Shown here: positions 1 to 8,115 of the stretch, in pieces
Layout of the letters: each line of letters begins with the position of its first letter
Numbering within the stretch: the stretch's first letter is position 1
Assembly: GCA_938009335.1 (NCBI GenBank)
Contig: CALLHT010000135.1
Coordinates: 1-35,374 of the forward strand
DNA: 35,374 bases
From: an uncultured Rhizobiaceae group bacterium
GTDB lineage: Bacteria; Pseudomonadota; Alphaproteobacteria; Rhizobiales; Rhizobiaceae
Direction of reading: 5' to 3'
Notes under the pieces: generated by a model
Databases searched by the model: none
What the model was told of the DNA's origin: nothing
Seen by the model: only the letters and a program-made list of their open reading frames with translations
Made by a program: the position numbers and the translations under genes

Positions 1-629
1 GCCTGCTGAACGCCCTCGCCCGATACGTCACGGGTAATCGAAGGATTGTCGGACTTGCGGGAAATTTTGTCGACCTCGTCAATATAAACAATACCACGTT
101 GAGCGCGTTCGACGTTGTAGTCTGAAGCCTGCAGCAGTTTGAGAATGATGTTTTCAACATCTTCACCAACATAACCCGCTTCAGTCAATGTTGTAGCATC
201 TGCCATTGTAAACGGCACATCAAGGATACGAGCAAGCGTCTGAGCTAGAAGTGTTTTACCACAACCAGTAGGCCCAATGAGCATAATATTGGATTTCGCC
301 AACTCAACGTCTTGGTTTTTGCTAGCATGATTCAGACGCTTGTAGTGGTTATGAACCGCAACTGACAACACGCGCTTAGCATGCGCCTGCCCGATAACGT
401 AGTCATCCAGCACCTCTAAGATTTCTTGAGGTGTCGGAATTCCCTCGCCGGACTTAACCATAGAAGACTTATTCTCTTCCCTGATGATGTCCATACAAAG
501 TTCAACACATTCATCACAGATGAATACCGTTGGTCCTGCGATCAGCTTACGAACTTCATGCTGGCTCTTTCCACAGAACGAACAGTAAAGCGTATTCTTA
601 GATTCACCTGAATTGGAAACTTTGCTCAT
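1..629 (-). CDS. clpX: ATP-dependent Clp protease ATP-binding subunit ClpX (C-terminal part outside the window)
   Basis: ClpX is the AAA+ unfoldase that feeds substrates to ClpP in the cytoplasm. The first 209 codons are present; the gene runs off the left edge. I translated it from the ATG at 627-629, which has AAGGA about 7 nt upstream. The N-terminal zinc-binding domain has its four cysteines (C16, C19, C38, C41). Walker A (GPTGCGKT, about residues 119-126) and a Walker B segment reading VYIDEVDK are visible, and the local sequence is uninterrupted. clpP lies just upstream on the same strand, but the 205-bp gap leaves room for a separate promoter. In alphaproteobacteria ClpXP degrades cell-cycle regulators such as CtrA, relevant because cckA is nearby. 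Identity is certain from the combination of the zinc domain and AAA+ motifs. Confidence 0.97.
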   Translation of the reverse strand, partial: MSKVSNSGESKNTLYCSFCGKSQHEVRKLIAGPTVFICDECVELCMDIIREENKSSMVKSGEGIPTPQEILEVLDDYVIGQAHAKRVLSVAVHNHYKRLNHASKNQDVELAKSNIMLIGPTGCGKTLLAQTLARILDVPFTMADATTLTEAGYVGEDVENIILKLLQASDYNVERAQRGIVYIDEVDKISRKSDNPSITRDVSGEGVQQ

Positions 630-834
630 ATACTTTTCCTTACACCAGCCTCTAAGGGACCAAGCCCCAAAATCAGCAGCATTGCAGTAACCGTGCCAAC
701 CTAGTCACAGACAAACATCCCAAACGAATGAAGGCAAGGACTAATCCACTCAACGCAATTCTACGACACAAAACATTCACATAGACTTAACAGGATATCA
801 CCAGTTTCTAAAACGAAGCCGGTGCACTTTCCCG

Positions 835-1458
835 TTATTCGTCACCGCCGTCTTCGCGCTCTTCAATAACCCGGTCAATAATGCCGAATTCTTTTGTTTC
901 CTCGGCGGTCATGAAATGGTCTCGGTCAAGCGTTTGCTCAATCGTCTCATAGTCATTACCCGTATGTTTGACGTAAACTTCGTTCAAACGACGCTTCATT
1001 TTCATAATATCTTCAGCATGGCGTTGGATATCCGATGCTTGCCCCTGAAAACCGCCAGATGGCTGGTGAACCATGATCCGTGCATTCGGCAACGCAAAAC
1101 GCATATCTTTTGCACCCGCACACAATAACAAAGAACCCATAGAAGCAGCCTGACCAATACAAAGGGTCGATACAGCGGGTTTGATAAATTGCATGGTATC
1201 GTAAATACCCATACCTGCTGTCACCACGCCGCCAGGCGAATTGATGTAAAGATTTATCTCTTTCTTTGGGTTTTCTGCTTCCAGATACAGCAACTGCGCG
1301 CAAATCAAAGTCGCCATATGGTCTTCAACCGGGCCCGTCAGAAAAATAACACGCTCTTTTAGAAGACGAGAATAGATATCATAAGCCCGCTCCCCTCTGT
1401 TTGATTGTTCAACAACCATTGGGACAAGGTTCATGTATGTATCGACCGGATCTTTCAT
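835..1458 (-). CDS. clpP: ATP-dependent Clp protease proteolytic subunit ClpP
   Basis: ClpP is the tetradecameric serine peptidase chamber that works with ClpX or ClpA. The 207-residue product has the usual length. The catalytic triad is Ser106 (in QAASMGS), His131 (in MVHQPSGG) and Asp180 (in LDRD). The spacings of 25 and 49 residues equal those of the E. coli enzyme. The N-terminus is short, so any propeptide is only a few residues. An AAAGG motif sits about 10 nt before the ATG. It lies between tig and clpX in the usual alphaproteobacterial order tig-clpP-clpX. A terminator behind tig (1592-1618) suggests clpP has its own promoter within 1459-1591; I could not identify that promoter with confidence. 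Confidence 0.97.
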   Translation of the reverse strand: MKDPVDTYMNLVPMVVEQSNRGERAYDIYSRLLKERVIFLTGPVEDHMATLICAQLLYLEAENPKKEINLYINSPGGVVTAGMGIYDTMQFIKPAVSTLCIGQAASMGSLLLCAGAKDMRFALPNARIMVHQPSGGFQGQASDIQRHAEDIMKMKRRLNEVYVKHTGNDYETIEQTLDRDHFMTAEETKEFGIIDRVIEEREDGGDE

Positions 1459-1591
1459 GCAGAAATGCCTTTCAAGCGAATCTATATAATTTGGGTGAAT
1501 GTAGGGTAACGCGGAAACAGTTAAAAGGGCCTGTATGAGCCAATGACAATTTATCTTATCGGGTCACAACGCAAAAAACCCGGACTTAAGA

Positions 1592-1618
1592 TCAAAAATG
1601 CCCGGACGGATCCGGGCA
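1592..1618 (-). terminator. Rho-independent terminator of tig
   Basis: Read on the minus strand, a perfect 8-bp stem (TGCCCGGA/TCCGGGCA, 1599-1618, 4-nt loop) is followed directly by TTTTT. It begins 35 bp past the tig stop codon. It should separate tig transcription from clpP. Confidence 0.85.
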
Positions 1619-1652
1619 CGAAATCAGATTAAACGAAGGGGTCAGACGAAAC

Positions 1653-2996
1653 TTACGCGTCTTCCTCTTCTTTCATAAGCTCTTCTTGGCTAACGGTCTC
1701 TTCGGTGACATCTGCCTTTTCGATGATGAAATCGACAACTTTATCTTCGTAGAGTGGAGCACGAAGGCCCGCAACAGCATCGGGATGTTCACGGAAATAG
1801 TTCAACACTTCCTGTTCCTGGCCCGGATACTGCTGAACCTGTCTGAAGACCGCTTGTTGAATCTCTTCTTCGCTTACCTGAACGTCAGCCTTCTCGCCAA
1901 TGTCGGCCAGAACCAATCCCAGACGCACACGACGTTCTGCAAGGCCTTGGTATTCTTTCTTGGCCTTATCTTCCGTTGTATCTTCGTCTTCAAAGGTTTT
2001 GCCAGCACGCTCAAGCTCAGTCGTGACCTGTGACCAAATGTTATTGAACTCCTGTTCAACCATCTTGCCGGGCAGTTCCATTTTGGTTTTTTCGTCCAGC
2101 AAATCAAGAACCTGACGCTTAACCTTGGCGCGGGTAAATGATTCAAACTGACCTTCCATCTGGCCGCGAACCGCTTCACGCAGCTTGTCGACACTTTCCA
2201 GACCAAGATTGGTTGCAAGTTCATCATTGATTTCCAGATCGCCGGGCTTTTCAACCAACGAAACGGTCACATCGAATTCAGCTTCTTTGCCTGCGAGGTG
2301 TGCTGCCTGGTATTCGTCTGGGAATGAAACCTTAACTACGGTTTCGTCACCAGCTTTTTTCCCGATCAACTGATCTTCAAAGCCCGGAATAAACATGCCT
2401 GACCCAAGAACAAGCTTCGCATCGTTGTCAGCACCGCCTTCAAATGGCTCGCCGTCGATTTTTCCGAGGTAATTCATTGTTACGCGGTCGTTTTTCGCAG
2501 CTTTGCCCTTTTTCTCGTTATATGGGCGACTGCTCTCTGCAATTTTTTCGATCTGCTCGTCAATTTCCTTATCAGAAACCTCTGCTACAGGTCGTTTGAT
2601 CTTCAACTTTTCCAACTCAGGAGCATTAATCTCCGGAATTACTTCATAGGACATGGAGAATTCGAAGTCTTTTTTACCTGTCAGGATTTCTTCAGCTTCT
2701 TTTTCATCTTCTGTCATGGAAATTTCAGGCTGCTGAGCCGGACGCTCGTCGCGATCTTTCAGAACCTCACCAGTGCGCTTGGAGATATACTCATTGACGA
2801 TTTCAGCCATCGCCTGCTTGCCATACATTTTTCTCAAATGCGGCATTGGCACTTTACCTTGACGGAAGCCATTGAGCTTCAATCTTGGCTTCATCTCCTC
2901 CAGACGTGCCGTAACCTGGCTGTCCATATCGCCTTTATCGACAACAATCTTGAGTTCGCGCTTAAGACCTTCGTTGAGGGTTTCTGTAACCTGCAT
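1653..2996 (-). CDS. tig: Trigger factor (ribosome-associated chaperone and prolyl isomerase)
   Basis: Trigger factor binds nascent chains at the ribosome exit tunnel. From the ATG at 2994-2996 the protein has 447 residues, the normal family length. The start MQVTETLNEGLKRELKIVV matches the family N-terminus. A longer frame to 3056 exists but would add about 20 residues with no family counterpart. The ribosome-binding domain carries the signature segment GFRQGKVP. The middle FKBP-like domain is visible around the stretch GKAAKNDRVTMNYLGKIDGE, and a helical C-terminal chaperone domain ends in an acidic tail. It sits upstream of clpP and clpX on the same strand and ends at a good intrinsic terminator. 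Confidence 0.97.
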   Translation of the reverse strand: MQVTETLNEGLKRELKIVVDKGDMDSQVTARLEEMKPRLKLNGFRQGKVPMPHLRKMYGKQAMAEIVNEYISKRTGEVLKDRDERPAQQPEISMTEDEKEAEEILTGKKDFEFSMSYEVIPEINAPELEKLKIKRPVAEVSDKEIDEQIEKIAESSRPYNEKKGKAAKNDRVTMNYLGKIDGEPFEGGADNDAKLVLGSGMFIPGFEDQLIGKKAGDETVVKVSFPDEYQAAHLAGKEAEFDVTVSLVEKPGDLEINDELATNLGLESVDKLREAVRGQMEGQFESFTRAKVKRQVLDLLDEKTKMELPGKMVEQEFNNIWSQVTTELERAGKTFEDEDTTEDKAKKEYQGLAERRVRLGLVLADIGEKADVQVSEEEIQQAVFRQVQQYPGQEQEVLNYFREHPDAVAGLRAPLYEDKVVDFIIEKADVTEETVSQEELMKEEEDA

Positions 2997-3022
2997 GTGT
3001 TTAAACCTGTTTTTATTGCATG

Positions 3023-3047
3023 CAATCCGCTCTTTTCGGACGGATTG
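3023..3047 (-). repeat. Inverted repeat in the tig leader
   Basis: CAATCCG (3023-3029) and CGGATTG (3041-3047) form a perfect 7-bp stem with an 11-nt loop, about 27 nt upstream of the tig start. The neighbouring 10-bp palindrome TTGCATGCAA covers 3016-3025. No T-tract follows on the minus strand, so it does not look like a terminator. It could shape the tig leader or bind a regulator; the function is unknown. The rest of the 244-bp gap up to 3240 shows nothing I can name, and no tRNA. Confidence 0.4.
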
Positions 3048-3240
3048 AAGAGGCATCCTTGAATGGGTTTTGGAAACGAAAGCGAAGGTTCAGACCAAGA
3101 CTGATCCCCTCACCCGAATACGAATTTGCTTGCAGATAGCAGAGCTGGATTTGGACCGCAAGCATTTTAGGGGTTGCAGTTGCGCAAACAGGCCAGTTCT
3201 CGGCAACTATCGCTCAAAAACAGTAAAGGTTCTTATTATG

Positions 3241-3693
3241 TCAGAGCCAACGGCGGACACTGGCAAAATAGTCCGCATATTCAATGCCGAATTTTTCCAG
3301 CAAGATCTCTTCTTCAGGAATGATCTGAAAATTGGTGACATACCAGATGAACACCGGCACAAACAGCAAGGTAGCCCAATTCTCGAGCCATATCCCAAAG
3401 CCGGATAAAATAAAGGCTAAGCCAAGATACATTGGATTTCTGGTAAACCGATAAATTCCAGTCACAACCAGAGACGTGGTTTTTTGAGGAGAAATTGGAC
3501 TAACCGTCGTTTTCGATCGGAAAAAAACCGAAAGCGCTGAAAAATCGATGCATACCCCTATGAACACCAAAACTGCTGATAAATAGACATTCCAAGAAAA
3601 CTCAAATTTGAATTCCGGAACATAGCTGGCCACAAGCCACATTCCACCTGCGCAGATGACGGCTTGCAAAGGTGGTGGGATGACTAACCTCAT
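3241..3693 (-). CDS. Isoprenylcysteine carboxyl methyltransferase (ICMT)-like integral membrane protein
   Basis: A 150-residue membrane protein with about four hydrophobic segments. It carries the signature of the bacterial ICMT/phospholipid methyltransferase superfamily: GIYRFTRNPMYLG (about 79-91), then acidic EEE (127-129), and FGIEYADYFASVRRW at the C-terminus. In the family these parts build a SAM-binding pocket within the membrane; the substrate of most bacterial members is unknown, and no prenylated substrate is evident here. The start overlaps the cckA stop as ATGA (3690-3693), so it is almost certainly translated from the cckA mRNA by coupling. A role connected with CckA is only suggested by this arrangement. 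Confidence 0.85.
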   Translation of the reverse strand: MRLVIPPPLQAVICAGGMWLVASYVPEFKFEFSWNVYLSAVLVFIGVCIDFSALSVFFRSKTTVSPISPQKTTSLVVTGIYRFTRNPMYLGLAFILSGFGIWLENWATLLFVPVFIWYVTNFQIIPEEEILLEKFGIEYADYFASVRRWL

Positions 3694-6272
3694 TCTTCCA
3701 GCATGTCCTTCACTGTAGAGGCAAGTTGTTTGAGCGAGAATGGTTTCGGTAAGAAGCCAAACTTGTCTCGCTCCTCTTGTGGTAGATTTTTGGCAAACGC
3801 CTCTTCCGCATAGCCAGACACGAAGATAAACTTGAGATCTGGGTATGTTTTACGCAACTCGCCAAGCAAGGTTGGACCATCCATTTCCGGCATGACAACG
3901 TCAGAGACGACCAGATCAATTTCGTCGCCATATTCTTGCATCACCTCAAGCGCCTCAACGCCGCTTGCAGCTTCATGTACTTCATAGCCTCGCGAAATCA
4001 GTGCTCGGGAACCAAATGCACGAACAGCATCTTCATCCTCAACCAGTAGAATGGTGGCGTTGCCGGTAAGATCTTTGGCAGGCTCTTCTTGTTTTTCAGC
4101 CGCCTCTTCCGGCGCCTCCGCCTCAGCTTTTTCATCTGGAATATGTCTAGGCAAGAACACGTTGAACGTGGTTCCCTGCCCCTCTTCACTTTCTGGATAG
4201 ATAAAACCGCCCGTTTGCTTGACTATGCCATAAACTGTCGAGAGGCCAAGGCCGGTTCCCTTCCCCACTTCTTTTGTTGAGAAGAACGGCTCAAATATTT
4301 TATCCAAAACCTCTTGGCTCATCCCTGAGCCCTCGTCTTCCACCTGCACCAGAACATAGTCAGCCGGAACAAATTCCGAGAACGTTATCGTATGTCGACA
4401 TTCATCCTCGGTGATGTTCTTGGTGCGAATTTCTAGATAACCTTCGTCTTCCATGGCATCTCGTGCATTGACAACAAGATTGACCAGAACTTGCTCGAGT
4501 TGGGAGACATCAGCTTTTACCGGCCAAAGGTCACGACCGTGTTTCACATTGAGTGTAACCCGATCACCCACCAATCGGTCCAATAACATCCGTAAGTCAG
4601 ACAAAACATCGGCCATATGCAGCACTTGCGGCCGTAGTGTTTGTCGCCGTGAGAACGCAAGCAGCTGTCTCACTAGGCTCGCGGCCCGATTTGCATTCTG
4701 CTTGATGTTCATAATGTCCTGAAAAGACGGATCAGAAGGTTTATGGTTTGTCAGCAGCAGGTCCGAGAAGCCAATGATCGCGGTCAGAACGTTATTAAAG
4801 TCATGTGCAATACCACCCGCAAGCTGACCTACAGCCTGCATTTTCTGCCCCTTGGAGAACTGGTTCTCAAGGACGCGTTGTTCTGTCGTCTCAACCGCAT
4901 AAACGATAACACGCTCAGGGTTCCCGGTAGAATCTTCCAGAGAGTCGGCAACGTGAGACACAAAAAATCTCACAAAGCGTTCCGAATTATCATTAATTGC
5001 CAGTTCAACGGGATCCACATCAGCAGTACTTGTTATTGCATCGTCAAATAGTTTTTGCAGACGATCGCGGTCATCATCCGAAGAAAGATCAAGAAACCTC
5101 AATCCGCGTTTGCCGCTGGCCCGGCTTATGATGTCAGAAAACATTTTCTGGAACGAAGCATTCGTTCGAACAACGCGGCCTTCGCGATCAAGCCCTGCAA
5201 TAGCGACGGGCGTATTATTAAAGAAGCGGGTAAATCTAATCTCGGCTTCTTGGAGCGCATTGTCTCCGCCAAATGTGCTGGCACGATTAAGAATAAGCGT
5301 TCTGGCTGTGCCTGGAGCACCATCAGAATTGATCGGTATCCGGTGATACATTCGCACCGGCAAACGACGACCGTCAGCACAATTCATGTCCAGATCAACG
5401 ACGGTTGTTTTGGCATTGCCGGCTTCGATATCTGCTGTATCAAACAATGCTTCGTTATCAGATGGAATCATATCCCGGATGTTGCTGCTGGACGGCTCAA
5501 ACATGGCAAGGTCAACACCCAACCAATCAGCAAGCGTCGCATTGAGATACACAATCGTGCCGTCCGGTTCGCTGGCAATAAATCCCGCAGGCGCATGATC
5601 TAGATAATGGATCGCGTCCTGAAGTTGCTGGAAACTATTTTCCTGCTCCAACCGGTCATTGGTGACATCTGAAACCTGCCAAACCGTGAGCGTTTCATCA
5701 CGGTCTTGCAATTGCATCGGACGGGATCGCAATCGATACCAACTGGCACTTTCAGAGTCTTTTACCAGACCATGATTTAAGCGAATCTCTTCAACGCTCG
5801 AGTTACCGTTCCTAACCGCCGTAGACATTTTATACACAGTATCGGACGCTTCTGGATGCTTCGAAAACACCATCTCGACACCAGAAATATCTGACAGTCC
5901 GTTCGCGCCAATCAAATTGGCATAAGAGTTATTCGCAAATAACACTCTGTTATTTGCATCCGAGACCACAATTCCAGGGTCCATTTGTCCTATCAGTTGC
6001 TTTGCGAAATCATCATTGTTGTTTCTAGAACCGAAGTGAAGGATGCCCAAAGCCAGAGCAAACAGGAAAAAGACACCAACGCTGGCAAAAATAGCCAGAA
6101 AGATAATGAAAATCGGCTCTCCAAGGCGCTCGACACCGAATATTCCGAGTGCTGCGACGCCAATAAATAGGAAAAGCCCCAATAATAGGAAGCGCCCTAT
6201 CCCGGCAGGAGCTTGCAATTCGTCGATAACGGGTCCGCCCGAATATCGAAACTCTTTGTTATCACCCGCCAT
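3690..6272 (-). CDS. cckA: Cell-cycle hybrid histidine kinase CckA
   Basis: CckA is the membrane hybrid kinase that phosphorylates ChpT, and through it CtrA and CpdR, in alphaproteobacteria. The 860-residue product has two N-terminal membrane segments (about 26-46 and 53-78). Three PAS-like regions follow (about 90-205, 215-330, 345-465), then the dimerisation H-box with His490 (GGIAHDFNN). The ATPase domain has N-box residues N598 and N602, G1 DEGSG (646-650) and G2 around 671-678. An acidic, Ala/Glu-rich linker (712-733) joins a C-terminal receiver domain with acidic residues at 745-748, phospho-acceptor Asp791 and Lys843. All catalytic residues are present for kinase and receiver activity. 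Two PAS domains are usually described for Caulobacter CckA, so the third PAS-like segment deserves checking. The downstream ICMT-like gene is translationally coupled. Confidence 0.95.
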   Translation of the reverse strand: MAGDNKEFRYSGGPVIDELQAPAGIGRFLLLGLFLFIGVAALGIFGVERLGEPIFIIFLAIFASVGVFFLFALALGILHFGSRNNNDDFAKQLIGQMDPGIVVSDANNRVLFANNSYANLIGANGLSDISGVEMVFSKHPEASDTVYKMSTAVRNGNSSVEEIRLNHGLVKDSESASWYRLRSRPMQLQDRDETLTVWQVSDVTNDRLEQENSFQQLQDAIHYLDHAPAGFIASEPDGTIVYLNATLADWLGVDLAMFEPSSSNIRDMIPSDNEALFDTADIEAGNAKTTVVDLDMNCADGRRLPVRMYHRIPINSDGAPGTARTLILNRASTFGGDNALQEAEIRFTRFFNNTPVAIAGLDREGRVVRTNASFQKMFSDIISRASGKRGLRFLDLSSDDDRDRLQKLFDDAITSTADVDPVELAINDNSERFVRFFVSHVADSLEDSTGNPERVIVYAVETTEQRVLENQFSKGQKMQAVGQLAGGIAHDFNNVLTAIIGFSDLLLTNHKPSDPSFQDIMNIKQNANRAASLVRQLLAFSRRQTLRPQVLHMADVLSDLRMLLDRLVGDRVTLNVKHGRDLWPVKADVSQLEQVLVNLVVNARDAMEDEGYLEIRTKNITEDECRHTITFSEFVPADYVLVQVEDEGSGMSQEVLDKIFEPFFSTKEVGKGTGLGLSTVYGIVKQTGGFIYPESEEGQGTTFNVFLPRHIPDEKAEAEAPEEAAEKQEEPAKDLTGNATILLVEDEDAVRAFGSRALISRGYEVHEAASGVEALEVMQEYGDEIDLVVSDVVMPEMDGPTLLGELRKTYPDLKFIFVSGYAEEAFAKNLPQEERDKFGFLPKPFSLKQLASTVKDMLEE

Positions 6273-6549
6273 ACCTGTCCCTGATAGCGATTCGTACCTA
6301 GCGCACCCTAACAGTATTACGGCGAAAAAAAGAGAGTTTTACAGGATTTACCCCTGATTTGAGACGCTCAATTGCGTTAGTTCACCTAAAAATTGAAAAA
6401 CATTAATAATCTTGATAAAAGGATTGTGGTGCGGCGGGACAGTGAGATTATCCCTGAGATGAATTGTCGAGGAATCAATACATCTCAATTTCTGTTCAGC
6501 TTAATGTAATGTAATGCGTATTGGATCGATGATCCCAAGGAGTTAGCTC

Positions 6550-7425
6550 ATGGAGTGGATAAACTCGCTTTTGAATGGTGAAAATGGCTCTGCTGTTCAA
6601 TTGATTTTAATTACAGTCGGCCTCGTGCTGGCGTTAATCTTAATTTTTTGGCTATTCCGAAGGATTGCTGGCACGCCAGCAAGACGTGCTGCGCGAAATC
6701 GGGTGCCACGACTATCGATCACTGATGTCACAGCCGTTGACGACAAAAGGTTCCTAGTTTTAGCCCGGCGCGATAATGTCGAGCATCTTGTCCTTATAGG
6801 TGGTCCCACGGATGTGGTTGTAGAAACGGGTATTATCCGTGCACAACAACCACAGACAGGTCAAAATACCCAAAAACAGAGAGTGCCGGAACAAGTATCT
6901 GCTGCACCCACTCGTCAAGAGCCTGAAGCGAAGGCAGAACCTGAAAATGCTCCTGCGCCCGTTGCTGCTACTGTTGCGGCAACTGCAACCGGTTTGGCAG
7001 CGTCAGCTGCGGCGGCAACCGCCAGTGCCGCTGAAACAGTAGGCGACTTGGCATCATCAACCGTAGAAACCGCCACTGAAACCGTGGAAACTGTTGCAGA
7101 AACGGCAACAGAAACGGTGAATGATATTTTGGACGTGACCGATGAACCGGTTGTCGCTGAAAGCGCCTCACTTGAGGATGCTGAAATCGACCTAAAGTTG
7201 GACGAGAGTGATTTAGAAGCTACGTTGACCGACGCTCTGGCAACAGAAGACTTGACGGTAGAAGCAAGTGTTGAGCCAGAGCCTCCAGTCGAACCCACTT
7301 CTCTTGACGCTGTACCAGAAGAAATCGCAATAAGCGTTGCAGGTGATACAGACGCAACATCGCCAGATGATGAAATGCAGAAGCTTCTGGCGGAGCTTGC
7401 AAGCGAAACCAAAGAGCCTGCCTAA
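6550..7425 (+). CDS. FliO-domain membrane protein with long Ala/Thr/Glu-rich tail
   Basis: The 291-residue protein has one N-terminal membrane segment (about 15-36). A short FliO-like domain follows (about 50-95), with the pattern RLSITDVTAVDDKRFLVLAR and then DNVEHLVLIGGPTDVVVE. FliO normally assists assembly of the flagellar export gate, but no flagellar gene is visible here. Residues 100-291 are low-complexity: an Ala-rich stretch, then Thr/Glu/Val repeats such as TETVETVAETATETV (11-residue-like periodicity), then an acidic tail. The start is supported by GGAG 9 nt upstream. The gene is divergent from cckA and ends at a strong terminator shared with dksA. The tail is likely cytoplasmic and disordered or helical; its role is unknown. 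Confidence 0.75.
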   Translation: MEWINSLLNGENGSAVQLILITVGLVLALILIFWLFRRIAGTPARRAARNRVPRLSITDVTAVDDKRFLVLARRDNVEHLVLIGGPTDVVVETGIIRAQQPQTGQNTQKQRVPEQVSAAPTRQEPEAKAEPENAPAPVAATVAATATGLAASAAAATASAAETVGDLASSTVETATETVETVAETATETVNDILDVTDEPVVAESASLEDAEIDLKLDESDLEATLTDALATEDLTVEASVEPEPPVEPTSLDAVPEEIAISVAGDTDATSPDDEMQKLLAELASETKEPA

Positions 7426-7445
7426 TTTGGTGCAAAACTTCTAAC

Positions 7446-7476
7446 AAAAAAGCCCGCATGTGAAGCGGGCTTTTTT
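7446..7476. terminator. Bidirectional intrinsic terminator between the FliO-like gene and dksA
   Basis: A perfect 12-bp inverted repeat: AAAAAAGCCCGC (7446-7457), a 7-nt loop, and GCGGGCTTTTTT (7465-7476). It has a GC core with T-tracts in both directions. It sits 20 bp after the FliO-like stop and 19 bp after the dksA stop, so it should end both convergent transcripts. Confidence 0.95.
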
Positions 7477-7495
7477 ATGAACTCTAATTTGCTAG

Positions 7496-7915
7496 TCAAT
7501 CGTCGCGATGCACTTTTTCACGGCGCTCATGACGTTCCTGCGCTTCAATAGACAGTGTAGCAATCGGACGAGCATCTAGGCGCTTCACCCCAATTGGTTC
7601 ACCGGTATCTTCACAATACCCATAAGTGTCTTCTTCAATTCGCTTCAACGCAGAATCGATTTTTTTGATCAGTTTGCGTTGCCTATCACGTGCACGCAGT
7701 TCAATGGATCGATCTGTTTCCGAAGATGCCCTATCCGCCTGATCTGGCATTTTATCTGATTGATCTTGTAGCGTTGCAATGGTCGACTTGGATTCTTTGA
7801 GAATGTCAGCCTTCCATTCCTCAAGTTTCGCCTTGAAATAAGCCTTCTGCTTATCATTCATAAACGGTTCGTCCTCACTTGGACGGTAGTCTATGTCCAG
7901 TTCCACTATTCCCAT
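7496..7915 (-). CDS. dksA: RNA polymerase-binding transcription factor DksA (single-cysteine, probably zinc-independent form)
   Basis: DksA binds the RNA polymerase secondary channel and, with ppGpp, adjusts rRNA and biosynthetic promoters. The 139-residue product has the coiled-coil tip residues D58, D61 and A63 in the expected DxxDRA context, then RDRQRKLIKKI, which is nearly identical to E. coli. The zinc-finger region keeps only Cys101; the other three positions are Thr104, Ser122 and Ala125. This CxxT...SxxA pattern resembles the zinc-independent DksA2 of Pseudomonas aeruginosa (established for that protein, inferred here). The start at 7915 has GGGAG about 7 nt upstream; a later Met19 exists, but the N-terminal DYRPSEDEPFMN segment is typical of alphaproteobacterial members. 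Confidence 0.95.
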   Translation of the reverse strand: MGIVELDIDYRPSEDEPFMNDKQKAYFKAKLEEWKADILKESKSTIATLQDQSDKMPDQADRASSETDRSIELRARDRQRKLIKKIDSALKRIEEDTYGYCEDTGEPIGVKRLDARPIATLSIEAQERHERREKVHRDD

Positions 7916-7938
7916 TTAATGCTCCCTTGCGTGCGCCG

Positions 7939-7967
7939 TGTATAGACAGAATCTGTGACACCCTCAA
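7939..7967 (-). promoter_or_regulatory. Candidate sigma-70 promoter of dksA
   Basis: On the minus strand, TTGAGG (7962-7967) and TATACA (7939-7944) are separated by exactly 17 bp. The -10 box lies 24 bp upstream of the dksA ATG, which gives a very short leader. The match is by eye to the sigma-70 consensus. The rest of the 200-bp gap to the phosphatase gene shows nothing else definite. Confidence 0.5.
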
Positions 7968-8115
7968 GTTGAAATTGCGCGAAAACGCGAAAGTTGATTG
8001 CACATTCTGAAAGTAATGGTAGCGGCATAGGATGATGCGGAAGTGGTATGTGATGACTTGCCTTGGAACTCGCATCAAGCCATTGTGCAGCTGAAAAACG
8101 ATTCCGTGAGGTTTT

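Noticed and set aside
2997..3240. Possible tRNA gene upstream of tig, as seen in some relatives
   Set aside because: I could not find a T-loop or an acceptor stem on either strand.
5055..5603. 182-codon open frame on the plus strand
   Set aside because: It is antisense to cckA, whose reading frame is fully conserved in this stretch. No ribosome-binding site or recognisable product.
6915..7412. 165-codon Ser/Ala/Val-rich frame antisense to the FliO-like gene
   Set aside because: It is the mirror of the repetitive Ala/Thr/Glu tail of the plus-strand gene. Low complexity explains the open frame.
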